Shown: positions 33,714-45,414 of the stretch, piece by piece
Layout of the letters: each line of letters starts with the position of its first letter
Numbering within the stretch: the stretch's first letter is position 1
NCBI GenBank assembly: GCA_014904985.1
Contig: MU129074.1
Span: forward strand, 3,331-67,330
DNA length: 64,000 nucleotides
Reading direction: 5' to 3'
DNA from: Hydnum rufescens UP504
Lineage: Eukaryota; Basidiomycota; Agaricomycetes; Cantharellales; Hydnaceae
Program-made: the position numbers and the translations under genes
Notes under the pieces: model-generated
What the model was told of the DNA's origin: nothing
Databases searched by the model: none
The model's input: only the letters and a program-made list of their open reading frames with translations

Positions 33714-34339
33714 TGCTAGAGGATCTATCCAAAAGTGGAGTTAAATTGATTGTCACTCGATCAACCTTCAAATGCTCTGCAAATCATCATAGTTGTAGTT
33801 GGGATCCATGTAGTATATGGTCCCGGCATGGAGAATTATGGAATTTAATTAGATCCACCTGCAGTGGGTCCGGGCTTTTTTTTCAGCCAGTCCGCTTCCC
33901 TAGGGAACCTCTGCTCATCTAGATCGTCTCCCCTTAGACTGCATTGGACTGGATGCACAAAATATTCTTCAGTGTAATTGAGAAATTTCCCACCGCTGGG
34001 GATCACTGCACCGTGTTTATGTGGAATTAGGAATATAATGGGTGGTTAGCAAATATACCCCCAGAGATCTGATCCTGGTGACTTAACACTGAATAATGAT
34101 AGTGATCAGCCTGAATTGGATCATCTCAGCACCCATTATATTTTTCCGGTTGATCTCAGTCGCGTTCATGAAGCAGCCAAGCTTCAGAGTTCCTTACAGT
34201 ACTTATCAATATCATTGTATTATGCCAAACGACACAAACTATGAGAACCATCATCATGAATAATAGATCTGCATTCGCTGATTGACACATCCAGAAGCTG
34301 AGTATGGTTCTAAAATGCATGAAAGCGGGAGAGAGGGGG
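33714..34339. other. Convergent 3' intergenic region (LYS4 / FHA gene)
   Basis: 626 bp between two stop codons, AT-rich, with no coding potential I can support. It should contain both polyadenylation regions; AATTTAATTAGATCC and a T-run near 33878 are candidates. Confidence 0.5.
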
Positions 34340-35582
34340 TCATATTGCATCTTCATTGATGAGTACGTACTCGCGTTGAGACTGTCCGAACATGATCACT
34401 AAAGTATCGGTATGCCATAAGTTCACCCAATAAAAGAAGAATGGCGCAAGTAGTTGAAGGAGCGGCTCACCATCGTTGGCTTTTAACTCGTAGTAACGCG
34501 AGGCGGGCACAGCCTCGCCATTCACCATTGTCCCATTTGTGGAATCGAGATCTATGACAAAAGGCCTGCAACAATGTCAAGTCCGAATCAGTTCGGAATT
34601 CAAACATCTGATACAATGTAAAATTGGGGCCATGGACAGATTGAAGAAGATTAAGGAGGGAAAGAAAGCACACACTTTACTGCACTCTTGGCTTCACCCC
34701 ACTCGTTCTTCTCGGTTACTTGTCTATACTGGATCACTGCATGCTGTTTTGAACACGACGGATGTTCAGTAGCAATATCAGCGACCTATAATAACGCAGC
34801 GACAAGATCTATGAATATGGATAGGGGGTTCAAAAGCAATTCATTAAGAATAATACCAGACGGTCACGTCCAACAAGATACGCGCTTTGACGATATATGT
34901 GAAATAATTCTTGAATAGAAAGCCAATAACGAGTAAATGAAGAACTGGACCGAATGGTTAGGAGGTAGTTAAGCTCACCAAGCTGTTCCTTGCCTTTGAA
35001 CACGTACAGCCTCCACCCTTGACTTGGTTTCCGGGCCTCGGGAGGCTCATTGTATTTTAAAATGGTAGTGGTGCCGTCTGATTTCTTAACGGTGTTCGTA
35101 GCAGCAGCAAGAAGACCTACAGAGATGAGATGAGGAGAGGAATAGGGAAATAATAGAATAATATAATGAACATGCCAGAAGGATTAAAATCAGGTTCAAG
35201 TTTTTTCGGAGGAGCTGGTACAGCGGAGCCTGATGGAGAGCGCGATTTTGGAGGGGATGGAGGCGGGGAGGACCTCGGGGGACGAGCTAGTGGTGATCGT
35301 TGTCGGGCGTTCCCCCGTTCATGAGAGCGGGATCGAGACCGTCTCCTTGGTGGAGGACTGCGGGAGCGAGAATAGCGTCGCCGAAAGTAGCCTTCACGAG
35401 CATTGCTAATCCCACCACGGGAAGTAGGGCCTCGGAGTAAGGTCGCGGTCGTCAGGAGGCCCAGACTGACCCCCTCCTGGGCGGTTCCGACGGTCACTGG
35501 AGAAGCCTCTACGATCATCTGAGACGGATTGTCGGTAAGAACGACGCGAAGGTGAGCGTGAGCGTGAGCGAGGACGAGGCAT
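34340..35582 (-). CDS. PML1: FHA-domain protein with RS-rich N-terminus (SNIP1 / Pml1-like)
   Basis: Pml1/SNIP1 proteins bind phosphothreonine through an FHA domain. The yeast protein belongs to the RES pre-mRNA retention and splicing complex. The start at 35582 gives MPRPRSRSRSPSRRSYRQSV and an Arg/Ser-rich, disordered first part (RRRYSRSRSPPPRRRSRSRS, then a Pro/Ser stretch). Next come KLEPDFNPSG, SQGWRLYVFKGKEQL and the FHA core: EHPSCSKQHAVIQYRQ, an intron (GTGTGT..., about 34576-34680), PFVIDLDSTNGTMVNGEAVP, RYYELKAND and VIMFGQSQREYVLI, with the stop at 34340. S-x-x-H and the T-N-G loop are present. Near 35400-35480 the frame shifts by one base; an intron (GTCAGT...TTAG) or an indel explains it. 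Several short introns. The gene is divergent from the small membrane protein at 35962. Confidence 0.88.
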
Positions 35583-35961
35583 CCAATGACACTGTTGCTG
35601 GACCCGGGTCAGACCGAGTCCAGTCGCGACCCCACATCAGACGGGGTCTTCTCAGAGCACGTGAAGGTTAGATACGGCGTAACGGAGTTACATGTAACTG
35701 CTATATGCGAATTTGTCCCTGGCCACGGACCGGTCCGAAATCACGGATCCGGTCTAAGCGCGCGACGCCGCCCAATAAACCCGGTCTGGTAAATTCTGTG
35801 TTAACTTCTGTCGAACCCAATAAATTGGAGCTTAAGGCACGCATCAATATGGGTGGTTATTGGCAGAATCTGAGGATGGTTGTCCGGCAGAAGCCGAAAC
35901 GACGGAGGCACTGGTCCGCGCTTGACACTCTTTGACATAGGCAGCAACACCGCTGCCCACT
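35583..35961. promoter_or_regulatory. Divergent promoter region
   Basis: 379 bp between the start codons of the FHA-domain gene (minus) and the small membrane protein (plus). It contains GACCCGGGTC near 35598, a palindromic ACATGTAACT/GTTACATG-type stretch near 35688, and CCGGTC.. repeats near 35730-35755. No regulator is assigned. Confidence 0.4.
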
Positions 35962-36670
35962 ATGCCGTCTCCCAAGACGAGAAGACACCCTGTAATGCCT
36001 AGTGTAGTAAAGTCGGAAACCTTCGTCTTCGCGCTCCTGGTTCTCGGGCTGGCAATATGCCTACCATTGTACCTCTCAGGTGGCCCTAGCACACCCATGG
36101 GCAATGCCAATGCGACCACGAGTGGTGCTTCGAAATCTGCGATACAACAGCCCACATCCCCAGCCCTTCCCACTATTCCTACGCCAGGCATGTCCGCGTC
36201 ACCGAAGTCGAGTGTTCAGCCCGCGCCAATCACCTACCTCGTGCCGTCCATTATCTCTTTCATCAAGGTTTCCTTGAGCTTTCTCTTCCGTGTACCGGGC
36301 CTGGTGTATTCCCTGATCTACTCCACCATCCTTCGACCCCTCTCATATCCACTCTCCCTTCTTCTCGCCCTACTTCGGCCACTTACGCTCCTCCTCGAAA
36401 TTTTCTATGTTCTATTGGTTCGCACCCCTTACGTTATTGTATCATGGATCGTACGTGAGACTATCTATCCTTTGTGAGTTCATCTCTCTAGTTCAATGTT
36501 GCAACTCGCAGCAATTGATGAGTAGATTGGCCTCCCAAAGATACGTCTTTGTAGGCGTAGCGGCCCTTTCGGGTGCAAGTGTAGGCCTGTTCGTATCGCA
36601 GATACCCAAGGGATTAATACGCATCGTACATCTCACCCAATCTCGACCCGAGATCCCTCGCCAAAGTTGA
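35962..36670 (+). CDS. Small multi-pass membrane protein, unknown function
   Basis: The start at 35962 gives MPSPKTRRHPVMPSVVKSET, then a hydrophobic segment FVFALLVLGLAICLPLYL. A Ser/Pro/Thr-rich lumenal or cytosolic stretch follows, then a long hydrophobic region from about residue 92 (YLVPSIISFIKVSLSFLF, LYSTILRPLSYPLSLLLALL-like segments) to IVSWIVRETIYPL. A 51-bp intron (about 36475-36525, GTGAGT...GAGTAG) joins it to a second exon, LASQRYVFVGVAALSGASVG...PRQS, with the stop at 36670. Total about 220 residues with four or five membrane segments. I recognise no domain. The intron is supported because the second frame is open and hydrophobic right after the acceptor. Location in the cell is unknown. 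Confidence 0.65.
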
Positions 36671-39122
36671 TCTCTTCGAGAGGTCCGATGGTGGGGAGTA
36701 CCAGGAGTGTATTAGCAAGTGTCGATGGGGATGTAAAAGTAGAGGGGTCTGATGTGTCCGAGCGATGGCGCTCTAGGACCTTAGCGGGTAGGAATAGACA
36801 TTGAACAATTACACACCACCATGTATGCGTGTGCGGTGAGTCTTCTCATGATTATAGGTTCTCGATAGCTAATGGAATTTGACGGTTGACCCTTGTGGGT
36901 ATAGCAGCGAGACGGAGTTTTTTATAAGCTGGCTGCTATCGGCACACTCGAATAAATAGAAAAAGTTGTGGGGACCGATAGCAATCAGTCCTGGACGCGC
37001 TGAGAGCTTCCAGCCGGTTCAACATGGCTAAAATGGTCACTGTTGCAGGTCCCGACTCCGACACGTCTGATGTATATAGCTATGGTAAAGGATAGAACAG
37101 AAGCTCAACAAACTACCCCGGGGCCAAATCTCACCAAAACGGGGTGAATTAATCCATGGTGCTTTGGGGGGTCAAAATCACCGAGAGACCTTGTCGTCCA
37201 AACTTACCAAAAATCGGTAAGAATCGTGATTCACCACCGGTACAATAGCTTGTGCATGTTATTCATGATGCAGCTTGGAAAAAATAATTTTGGCTGTGTT
37301 GTGACTGTTCTTACAGCAAGTTTGATTTTGTTGCAGTAGAAGTGCAGACAAGATTTGCTTGAAAAATTGTGTTGAATTTCAGTTATTGTGCAGTCTGATC
37401 CATGGCTGTACTTGCCAAAGACATGACTGGTGAATTGCCAGAGCGGTGTCAGCTCCAGACTAGAACGCGGGGATGGTTTGTAAAGACGCGAGTCAAGGTG
37501 ATGACGTGGGGATCGGCATTCTCCGTTATAGCGCCGTTTCAAATGGACCCCAAACACCCTGGCTGAGTGTGCCCAAAAATCAAATCAGCCACAAATGTTC
37601 ATTTCGCTATCAACGTGTCTTTCTGATCTAATATTATGCCTCTGCCAAGACGTTCCTATACACATCAAGATCGTTACGAACATCGACTCTCACTTATAGG
37701 TAACTTTTTTTGGATGTGGTGACCCCAGACACACTGGAGTTAATTTTCTTTACCCCTTTCTGTGGGCTTTCAGAGAGTGAGCATGTTTTTCTTCCAGCCT
37801 CACAATATGTGCTTTTCACATAATTTCATCCGGCAATTCCCTTTTAGGGAATGGTTGAAAAAGTTGATCACAAATTCCCTTTACAGAGTTGAGCCAAATA
37901 GAGCAGGTACTTTAGCATGCACAGCCTCTCCATACTCGTAGTAGGGTCTCATGAACCAAAGAAGCTATCCGAAATCATCGGGAAGCCTCAGGGATGTGAA
38001 CAGGCAAAAGTAGAAAACTCTTGGCAGGAACAGGTGTGACAAACGTGCACTTTTTGCTGACTGTGTGAAACGGCTCCCGAGGAAGAGAGGGAAACCTCGT
38101 TCCGTCACTGGCGGGGAGACTAGTGATGCAGCCCCCACTCGATAGACAAAAATGAGACATGACCCCCGGTTATTATGCCGACGCACGCGACGTCTCACAA
38201 AAAATATCGGGTGGACTGGTCGTGAGTGGATTCGATTAGTTTCTCGGCGCCACCGTGTGCGTGTCAATGTATCAATGTGTACGGGAAATCGAAGAGTAGT
38301 GGCAGACTTCGCGGGATAAAGATAAAGCTCCATTGCCAGGTTTGGTCGTGCGTACAGGGTTATGTTACTGAGGGAAAGCCGCTGCGAATGTTGACGAATC
38401 CTTATTGCTTTGTCAGACGGCCCGGTGTCCGCTGCGCCAAAAGTGGGATCCAGTGGCAATCGCAAGATGGGGGAGGTCTGAGGAGATGAAGAGTGCGCGA
38501 TGACCGTGAACGAAGGAGCAACTTGTAGTATTGAGGCATGTGGAAATAATCGATAATAATCGATCGCGAGGCATAGCAAGTCGGCTTCTCGGCCTCGTAT
38601 CGGATAACCCCATTCGCGATGAGGCTATGTATGCCAAGTAATTGGAATGGAAATTGCCCCCTACAGTTGTCTCGCCCTTCAGGGGTTGTGGGTTTCTGGA
38701 CAGGGACTCGGTAGACTTGGAGAGGGTGGTCCTGCGTATCGAGTTTTCACTAGGATCACTGGGGCGTAGTTATTTTGCTGTGCCACAATGAATGGCAATC
38801 TCCTACGCGTTCAATCGTGGGCTCTGCCGTAATCGCAGTCCGCCGAGAACCTTCATGAGCACCGTGTCCACCACCGCCGAACGTCTGGCAAGCGACCTGC
38901 GGGTTAGCCAGAGCCGGGCAGACAACGCCCTTCAGGTATGGTGACACTCTGAATCTGATCTGAATAGAAATAAACCCCTGGCTTGGCCTTGGCGTTAGAG
39001 ATCAGGGGGGGACTACGCTCGGGCAATAGAATATGTCAGTAAATCTATAATCCAAGTCTGTCCCACCTCTCACCCTGCCTGGCTCCCACTGTCCCAGATT
39101 ACTTCGGGGGCAGAGGTGAGTG
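36671..39122. other. Gene-poor 2.4-kb interval
   Basis: No gene is supported. 37100-37580 is locally AT-rich with a minus-strand frame of about 108 codons (rich in Cys, His and Lys) that I cannot place and that may be decayed transposon DNA. A small hairpin CTTACC/GGTAAG flanks 37203-37221. A 204-codon minus-strand frame at 37965-38579 is low in coding character (no motif, no neighbouring exons). The last part holds the promoter of the gene at 39123. Confidence 0.35.
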
Positions 39123-41305
39123 ATGGATGCTTCTTACATTCCCAAGCCTCGAAAGAGGCCATCCTCTGCGGGAAGTCTCGTAAGCCGTCTTGGCTTTGGA
39201 TTCACCCCTCGCGTCGAGCCCGTTCGGGAGGGTGATACGTTCCAACCCAATCCTGAACAGCAACAGCGACAACCCCTTCGTCCTTTCCGTTCATCGTCCT
39301 TTTCTATCTCTCCCCACCGTGTAAAACAATTGACACCTCTTTCCTCCAATTTCGATCGCCAGGCGTCAGAGCTAATCCTCAATGCCGTCGGCCGCAATAA
39401 TATCGATGTACCAACATCTGCTAAACGTGTTGTCGACCCTCCACCATCTGCATCACCACCATCAAAGAGATCTTCCTTTGGAAGCATGTTGAATTTTACC
39501 AGTCTTTCGCTTTCTAGGGAAAAGTCGAATCTACCAGCGCTCGATGAAAAGGAGACAACCAAAGAGAAAGACGCCCCAACCCGCCGACCTCGCTCCTCGT
39601 CTACAGGCCCCAGAGACGAAGATACAAATCGATCCTCTCGATCACGCGCACGATCTAGTTCCCCTTTCCTTCGCCGACTTTCTGCTCGCGATCCTTCCCC
39701 CGCTGTCGAAGCTCTTAGACTCTCTCAGTCCGATGCCGAGCTGTCCGAGTCTGATGAGACAAATCCTCCCAAGCCCCGCTCAGACCGCCGCTTCAACATC
39801 ATTCCTCGCCGGTCTGCATTCTCCAAGCGTGGAGCCGACGATGAATCCTCGTCCGGGGATAGCTCCGACTCTGATGATGATTCCTTGACGAACGCGAATA
39901 TACACCCAGACACTGACCAAATCGCAAATGACTCGGCCTCTGCTTACTGGTTTGACCAATTGACGGAACGAAACACGGAACAAAACGTACTACTTACTCG
40001 CGATGCGGATGGACAACCTCTCTACATGACACAGGAGGAGACAGAAACTGACGACATGACCCCCGATCCTCTTGGAGAAGGCGTCAATGTCGTTAGACCC
40101 GAGGAACCTCTCTTTCCTCCCTCATCCCCCGCTCCTGGTCGGGGCCGTGGCATCCGGCCCAACACTACGAGCTCCACCTCTGCTTCCGCTAGTCCTGCGC
40201 GTAATGCGAGGAAGAAAAAGTCCCTCCATCGTTCAGATCGCTTAGAATTGCACACTTCTCGCCCAACATTCCAGCGTGATCGCTGCACTGTTGTCTTGAC
40301 TCATGGTGATCCCGAAGGCTACTTGGCCAACACTATTGACAGTAAACGTCGCGAGCCGAAGCGATACGTCGTTGCGAGCGACCTCAGTGTTGAAAGCGGA
40401 TATGCCATAGAGTGGGGCATTGGGACAGTCCTCAGAGACGGTGACACAATGTGCATTTTGCCCTCGAGATGTTATCTGCACTCCTCACTCCCTTTCCCTG
40501 ATTCAGGATCTTGGTGTCTGTTCAAGAAACAGACAGTAAACGTAATTGCGTGCTCTGGGCTCTTGGCCATTATGAAATGCTCATTCCCAATCTTCCTTCT
40601 TTGGTACAGTTGACCCAGAACCAAATGCCCCTGCGCCTGATAGGGTATCTAAACTGAAGAATCAGCAAGAGGTGCCCTGCGTTCGATTTCACAACATCCA
40701 CCTTCTGACATCCCCCTTATAGCGTTCAGCTCTTGCGTTCCTCCTTGTGCGGCAAGTAATCTCGTTGCTCCAACGCACGAAACTCCAATGCACCGTCATC
40801 TGTCAAGCCATCCACGCAAAGAATAGTAGGAGAATGTTGGTGGATTTGATTGATTACACCGAACCAACAATGGTGATCGTGGGAAGCCGTGGTCTTGGCC
40901 AACTAAAGGGGTGCGTGCATGTGATAACCTCCTGTGGATCTATCGAGACTGATACTATACAGCAGGATCTTGTTGGGCTCCACGTCGCATTATCTTATTC
41001 AAGTTTGTTATTTCATTTGTAGTCAAGGGGTGTTCTAATTTTTTCTTGTTCGGATCGTACAGAAATCTTCCGTTCCAGTTATGGTGGCTCGTCGCAGACT
41101 CAAACGGCCTGCAAAGCACACCGCCCATCTGGCTTCCTCAATCAAGAACAATGAAAAACATCGTAAACTTTCCGAAGCTATCATCGACAAGACGGGCCCG
41201 GGTAGGTTGGATCATGATGTCGAGAGCATGCGCGAAGAGATTGAGAGGGAGGAGACTGAGGAAGTTGCAATGAAGCGAAGAGGCATGAAGGGGGGCCGTG
41301 GATAA
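39123..41305 (+). CDS. Universal stress protein (UspA)-domain protein with long disordered N-terminus
   Basis: The USP fold binds nucleotides; fungal members have poorly known stress roles. The start at 39123 gives MDASYIPKPRKRPSSAGSLV. The first 350 or so residues are Ser/Pro/Arg/Asp-rich and look disordered (for example DESSSGDSSDSDDDSL). The USP domain begins near RCTVVLTHGDPEGYLANTI and RYVVASDLSVESGYAIEWGI, where YVVASDLS is the first strand. An intron after GDTM (about 40449-40506, GTGCAT...TTCAG) gives ILVSVQETDSK. Later exons give LLQRTKLQCTVICQAIHAKN and DYTEPTMVIVGSRGLGQLKG, then a final exon with SSVPVMVARRRLKRP. The G-(2)-G-(9)-G(S/T) nucleotide loop is recognisable as GSRGLGQLKG. 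A charged tail (MREEIEREETEEVAMKRR) ends at 41305. At least four introns. Confidence 0.85.
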
Positions 41306-41902
41306 TACCTGCTCAGATTAGTCTACCTCCCTGTGAGCTGCAGCATCAATTCCGCCGTCGCTCTTGAAATCTCTCACGTTTCTTCTCTAGCTTCGTGGGA
41401 GATCGTTTTGGCTGTGAGAGTCTTCGTGCGCGTTTCCGGCCCGTAAATTTATTGGGTATTGCGTTCGGACCCCTTGGTCCTTCGGTTCATCATATGTGGT
41501 GGTAACAGTTTCTCCACGCTTTGTCTACAAAACGTTGCGACGTTGCGGGAGTGGGGTCCAGTGCCTCCTGGCGGACCCACGAGGATTAGAACGCTATTGT
41601 AGCATCGTTTCATACAATGTATATATCAACACTGATGGGCATAATCCTCTTTTCCTCTTCCCTATCTCGTTATAGCCTGAATATTATGTTCCACACTCAC
41701 GTGTTTAGGCAGGCATGTCAGTTTATTGTCACTTGTTTGTTCCGAGGTCTCGTTTGCTTCCTTGTTTAGGCAGACTTAAACGAGAGTCCCGCAAAGACTC
41801 TATTTGCAGACCACACTGTTCTGAACATTCAGGATCTATTCCCACTGCATTTATAGGTTAAACTTGCAAGCTGCGGGATCGATACATTAGCTGTACCCAT
41901 TC
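41306..41902. other. Intergenic region upstream of the dynamin-like gene
   Basis: 597 bp between tandem plus-strand genes, with no coding potential noted. It contains two near-direct repeats TTTAGGCAG(G/A)C near 41706 and 41765. It should hold the terminator of the USP gene and the promoter of the dynamin gene. Confidence 0.4.
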
Positions 41903-44900
41903 ATGTCCGAAAGCGATCATGGTGGACTCGCATCGACCGAGTATGCCCGCCGAACGAAGGCACTCATTAAGGTTATTGGTGAAATCCGCGCCCTGGGGTG
42001 TGTAAATAGTTGTATTTACTCTTGCTCTTGCCTAAAATGTTGACCATGGTGCGCGGAACTAGGGGACAGGTTCGCTCATTGTTAACTTAAAGTGGCTGTC
42101 ATGATGTGATCTACTGATAGACGTGGTTGGCCTGTAGAGTGAATTGGATCTCCCCAGGATCGCGGTCGTCGGAAATCAAAGTAGCGGAAAGAGCTCCCTC
42201 ATAGAATCAATTTCTGGGGTAGGAGTTTTCACAAAAAATTTTTTTTTCGTTCTTGCAATGCTGAAAATGAAATGGGCGCCTTGCAGATTACTGTTCCTAG
42301 GGCATCGGGGACCTGTACTCGGTCAGTGATTTCGTCGGTGGCCATGGTCGAACCCTTACAAGCGTAACTACAGATGCCCCATGGAGTGTCGTCTCCAACA
42401 ATCTGAAAAGCCTTGGGAATCCCAAGTGTTTTTGCGCATTGAGACTGATTCAAGTGGTCGCCGCTTGAATCAAATTAAGGAGGCCAAGTTTGGCCCAGTA
42501 TTGCATGACAAGGATGCACTTGAATTGATGCTTCGTCGTGCACAACTCGCAATTCTTAATCCAAGTGTCGAATCCAGTAAATTCGTGCGCCTTGGCGAAA
42601 AGGAGGCTCTATCCGCTGCCGATGGTATTCCGCCTCTGGGCTCCAAGGAGCAACTTGCTTTTTCTTCCAATGTAGTTTGCATTGATGTCTCGGGTCCTGA
42701 TGTTGCTGATCTGTCTTTCATTGACCTTCCTGGTGCACCCTCTCTCTTTCTCCTATTCAATCGCTGCCCACATGTTCATAGATAAACATAGGTATCATTT
42801 CTAATGTCGCGGAGGCTAAAGATGAGTGGAATATCACTGCTGTGAAAGATCTCATCACTCGGAATATCCAAGGGAATTGCTTGATTCTCCTTACAATTGT
42901 GCGTATGTCCCTATTCCGCTCCCACTACGTCCGGATGCCTATTTTCGCTCTCATAGACAATGAGAGGTACTGCTTTGGTTTCGAACAATGGTGCTATCCC
43001 ATTAAATACTCTCGTTTGCAGATGATTTGGACAATCAGAGCGCGTTCAAGCTGGCTAAAGACACTGACCCCCAGGGTCTTCGCACCATAGGAATGTCCCT
43101 CCCTCTTCCTTGCTGCCTGTTTTGATTTTTTCTTGTCCTTACTGGCCACCTACTCTTTGCAGGCGTTCTCACAAAGCCGGATACTCTACAGCCGGGAGAG
43201 GAAAAAGGCTGGCTGGACGTTTTGGAGGGTGGTCGATACCCTCTCGCCCTCGGATACTACATCACCAAGCAGCGAGCGCCAAACGAACTGGCACTGAAGA
43301 TGTCTTCGGTGGAGGCGCGTAAGCGGGAGGCAACGTTTTTCGCGGGTACCCAGCCCTGGAATCAGTGCGGATTGGCCCTGAAGGAGCGCATGGGAACGGG
43401 AAGTTTGACTTTGAATTTGAGTAAACTTTTAAGTGGCTTGATTGACCGGACGTAAGTTGTACTTTTCTCGCTTTCTGTGTCTGATTGCGCTAATTCCTCT
43501 TTTTTTTTTTTCCGTGGCGATATGTATGTAGCCTTCCCAGAATTCGCACCGATGTGAGCGAGCAAAGAACTGCTGCTCGTCAGGCTCTCGCGTCCCTTCC
43601 ACCCCGCCTCACCCAATCTCCATCAGTGGAACTCCTCAAGCTCGTAAACGAGTTTTGTAGGGAGCTCAATCTATTTGTTCAAGGCGGACCCGGCTACGAG
43701 GGTCTTATTCAAAAATGCACGCCTGCATACCAGCAATTCCGGATAGACATACGAGAAACGGCTCCCGTTTTCATCGCTGAGCCGCACAAGTCTGCTAGCC
43801 TTGCCAGACAAGAAAAAACGCCTGCTACGCAGAACCTTCTGTCTTTCAATCTTCCCCCGAAAGAGCCTGCTACAGCTTCGGCTTCGGATACGGCACAGGG
43901 GGCGACACAGGGGGCCGCGCCTAGTAGCAAACAGCCCCTCACCTTCGCGGCATTGGCAAGTATGCAACTGGGAAAACCCTCTCCCTTTGGATTTACAAAC
44001 AGCATGAACGGTACTGCTGTCAGCCCATTTTCTACCCCCAACCCGGTTCCCGCAGGGAATCCGTCTAGTACGAACTCTGCATCCCCCACGAGGCCGGTCT
44101 CTGCTCAGCCAAGTCCCTCTACGCCGAAGCGGCGCAGGACTGAAGCGCTTTCCGATTGTGATAGCGAGGACGAGGGAGGGTACCAAAAAATAGCGACGGG
44201 GTCAAATAGGAAGCGACGCCGATGCGAACCCATGTATTTGGAAGAACTGCAGTCGCGCATTGATAGGTTTGTCCCCCCCTCTCTCTCTCCTTGGTATATT
44301 ATATGCCTCACAGCGTGCATGGCTGACATGATGTGAGCCACAGCTCGATAACGAGGGAACTTCCGTTCAACGTCCCGTTCCCGGCAAAAGTTTCTTTGAT
44401 GCTGGGGTGCTTCCGGGATTGGGAGACTCTTTCTTTCGAGTGTTTCGAGGCTGTATGCTCTGTCGTTGAGAACAAGGTAATCGAGTTAATTAATCGATAC
44501 TTTGATCGATTCTCCCATTCTGCGTTGAAGGAGCATGTCAAGTGTGTCTAGATTTCTTTACTGTTTTGTGCGGTTCAAAACTCTTGACTGATTGATTTGG
44601 TAGGACCATATTTCAAGACCAAGTACAATTGTGCAAGCAGCACGTCAAGGGGCAACTCGCGTGGCTGATCAAACTCGAGATGTCGCCACCATTTACCCAA
44701 AATGAGCACTATTTTGCGTCATACCGTGATAAGTATCTTACTAAATATAAGAGCCAGCGCCCAGTAAGCATCTATCTCCGCCATATTCCCGTCTGATCAC
44801 TGTTGGGTTCTATGCTCAAGTCTCGATCTCACTCATAGGGGGCGAATGTGGTGCCAGGCAATGCAGTAAACCAGGAGGCTGCAATTTCGTTATTACGATC

Positions 44901-45321
44901 ATGGGGATATAACATTGAGAAAGCTCAAGACCTTGCCAGGTTGGCCGATCCTGACCCATTCGAACGCGAGTTGATTGTCGCGGCCGAGGTACGAGCGTAC
45001 TTCCAAGTCGCTTACAAGGTAAGCGTAAATCGCACCTTCCAGCCATTTGGGATCATTCTGAATCCACAGTCTCTGTTTTTGGGCATGCAGCGCGTTATCG
45101 ATAATATTCCGAGAGCAATAGACTTGGATTTCATCCGTGCACTGGGCGACCAAGTTCAAAATGCGTTGATCGATAAGCTGCAGATTGGTCTGGAGGAAGG
45201 GAGGGATCGGGCTGCTTCATATGTCGCCGACGATCCCCGCGTATCTCTGGGAAGAGATGAGCTGGAGGGGAAGACCGCGAGGTTGGAACAGATTAGCGCT
45301 AAACTTCTCAGTTGGGTGTAG
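41903..45321 (+). CDS. Dynamin-like large GTPase (Mx/Vps1-type, without PH domain)
   Basis: Dynamins self-assemble and use GTP hydrolysis to remodel membranes. The start at 41903 gives MSESDHGGLASTEYARR. The GTPase domain has the P-loop GNQSSGKSSL, switch I VPRASGTCTRCPMECRL (after a short intron, about 42319-42373), DLSFIDLPG (G3) and LTKPD (G4), plus ALGYYITKQRAPNELA. The stalk begins SKLLSGLIDRTLPRIRTDV. It is interrupted by a Pro/Ala/Ser/Thr-rich insert of about 120 residues that ends in acidic DCDSEDEGGYQ and basic RKRRRCEPMYLEE. The stalk resumes with SSITRELPFNVPFPAKVSLM. The C-terminal GED-like helix includes AAEVRAYFQVAYKRVIDNIP and ends KLLSWV. There is no PH or Pro-rich tail. About ten short introns. 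The kinesin gene starts 94 bp after the stop. Confidence 0.9.
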
Positions 45322-45414
45322 GTAGTCACGAGATCACGAGATGGGAGTAGCCGTGACAAACAGAAATAAACACATAAACACGGGACGCCGTTGTTCAATC
45401 TCACCAATTTTCTA

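Noticed and set aside
37965..38579. 204-codon minus-strand open frame
   Set aside because: No domain, no neighbouring exons and no coding-like pattern. Long chance frames on the reverse strand are common here.
43671..44186. 171-codon minus-strand frame
   Set aside because: Antisense to the dynamin-like gene, in which the plus frame has clear stalk sequence.
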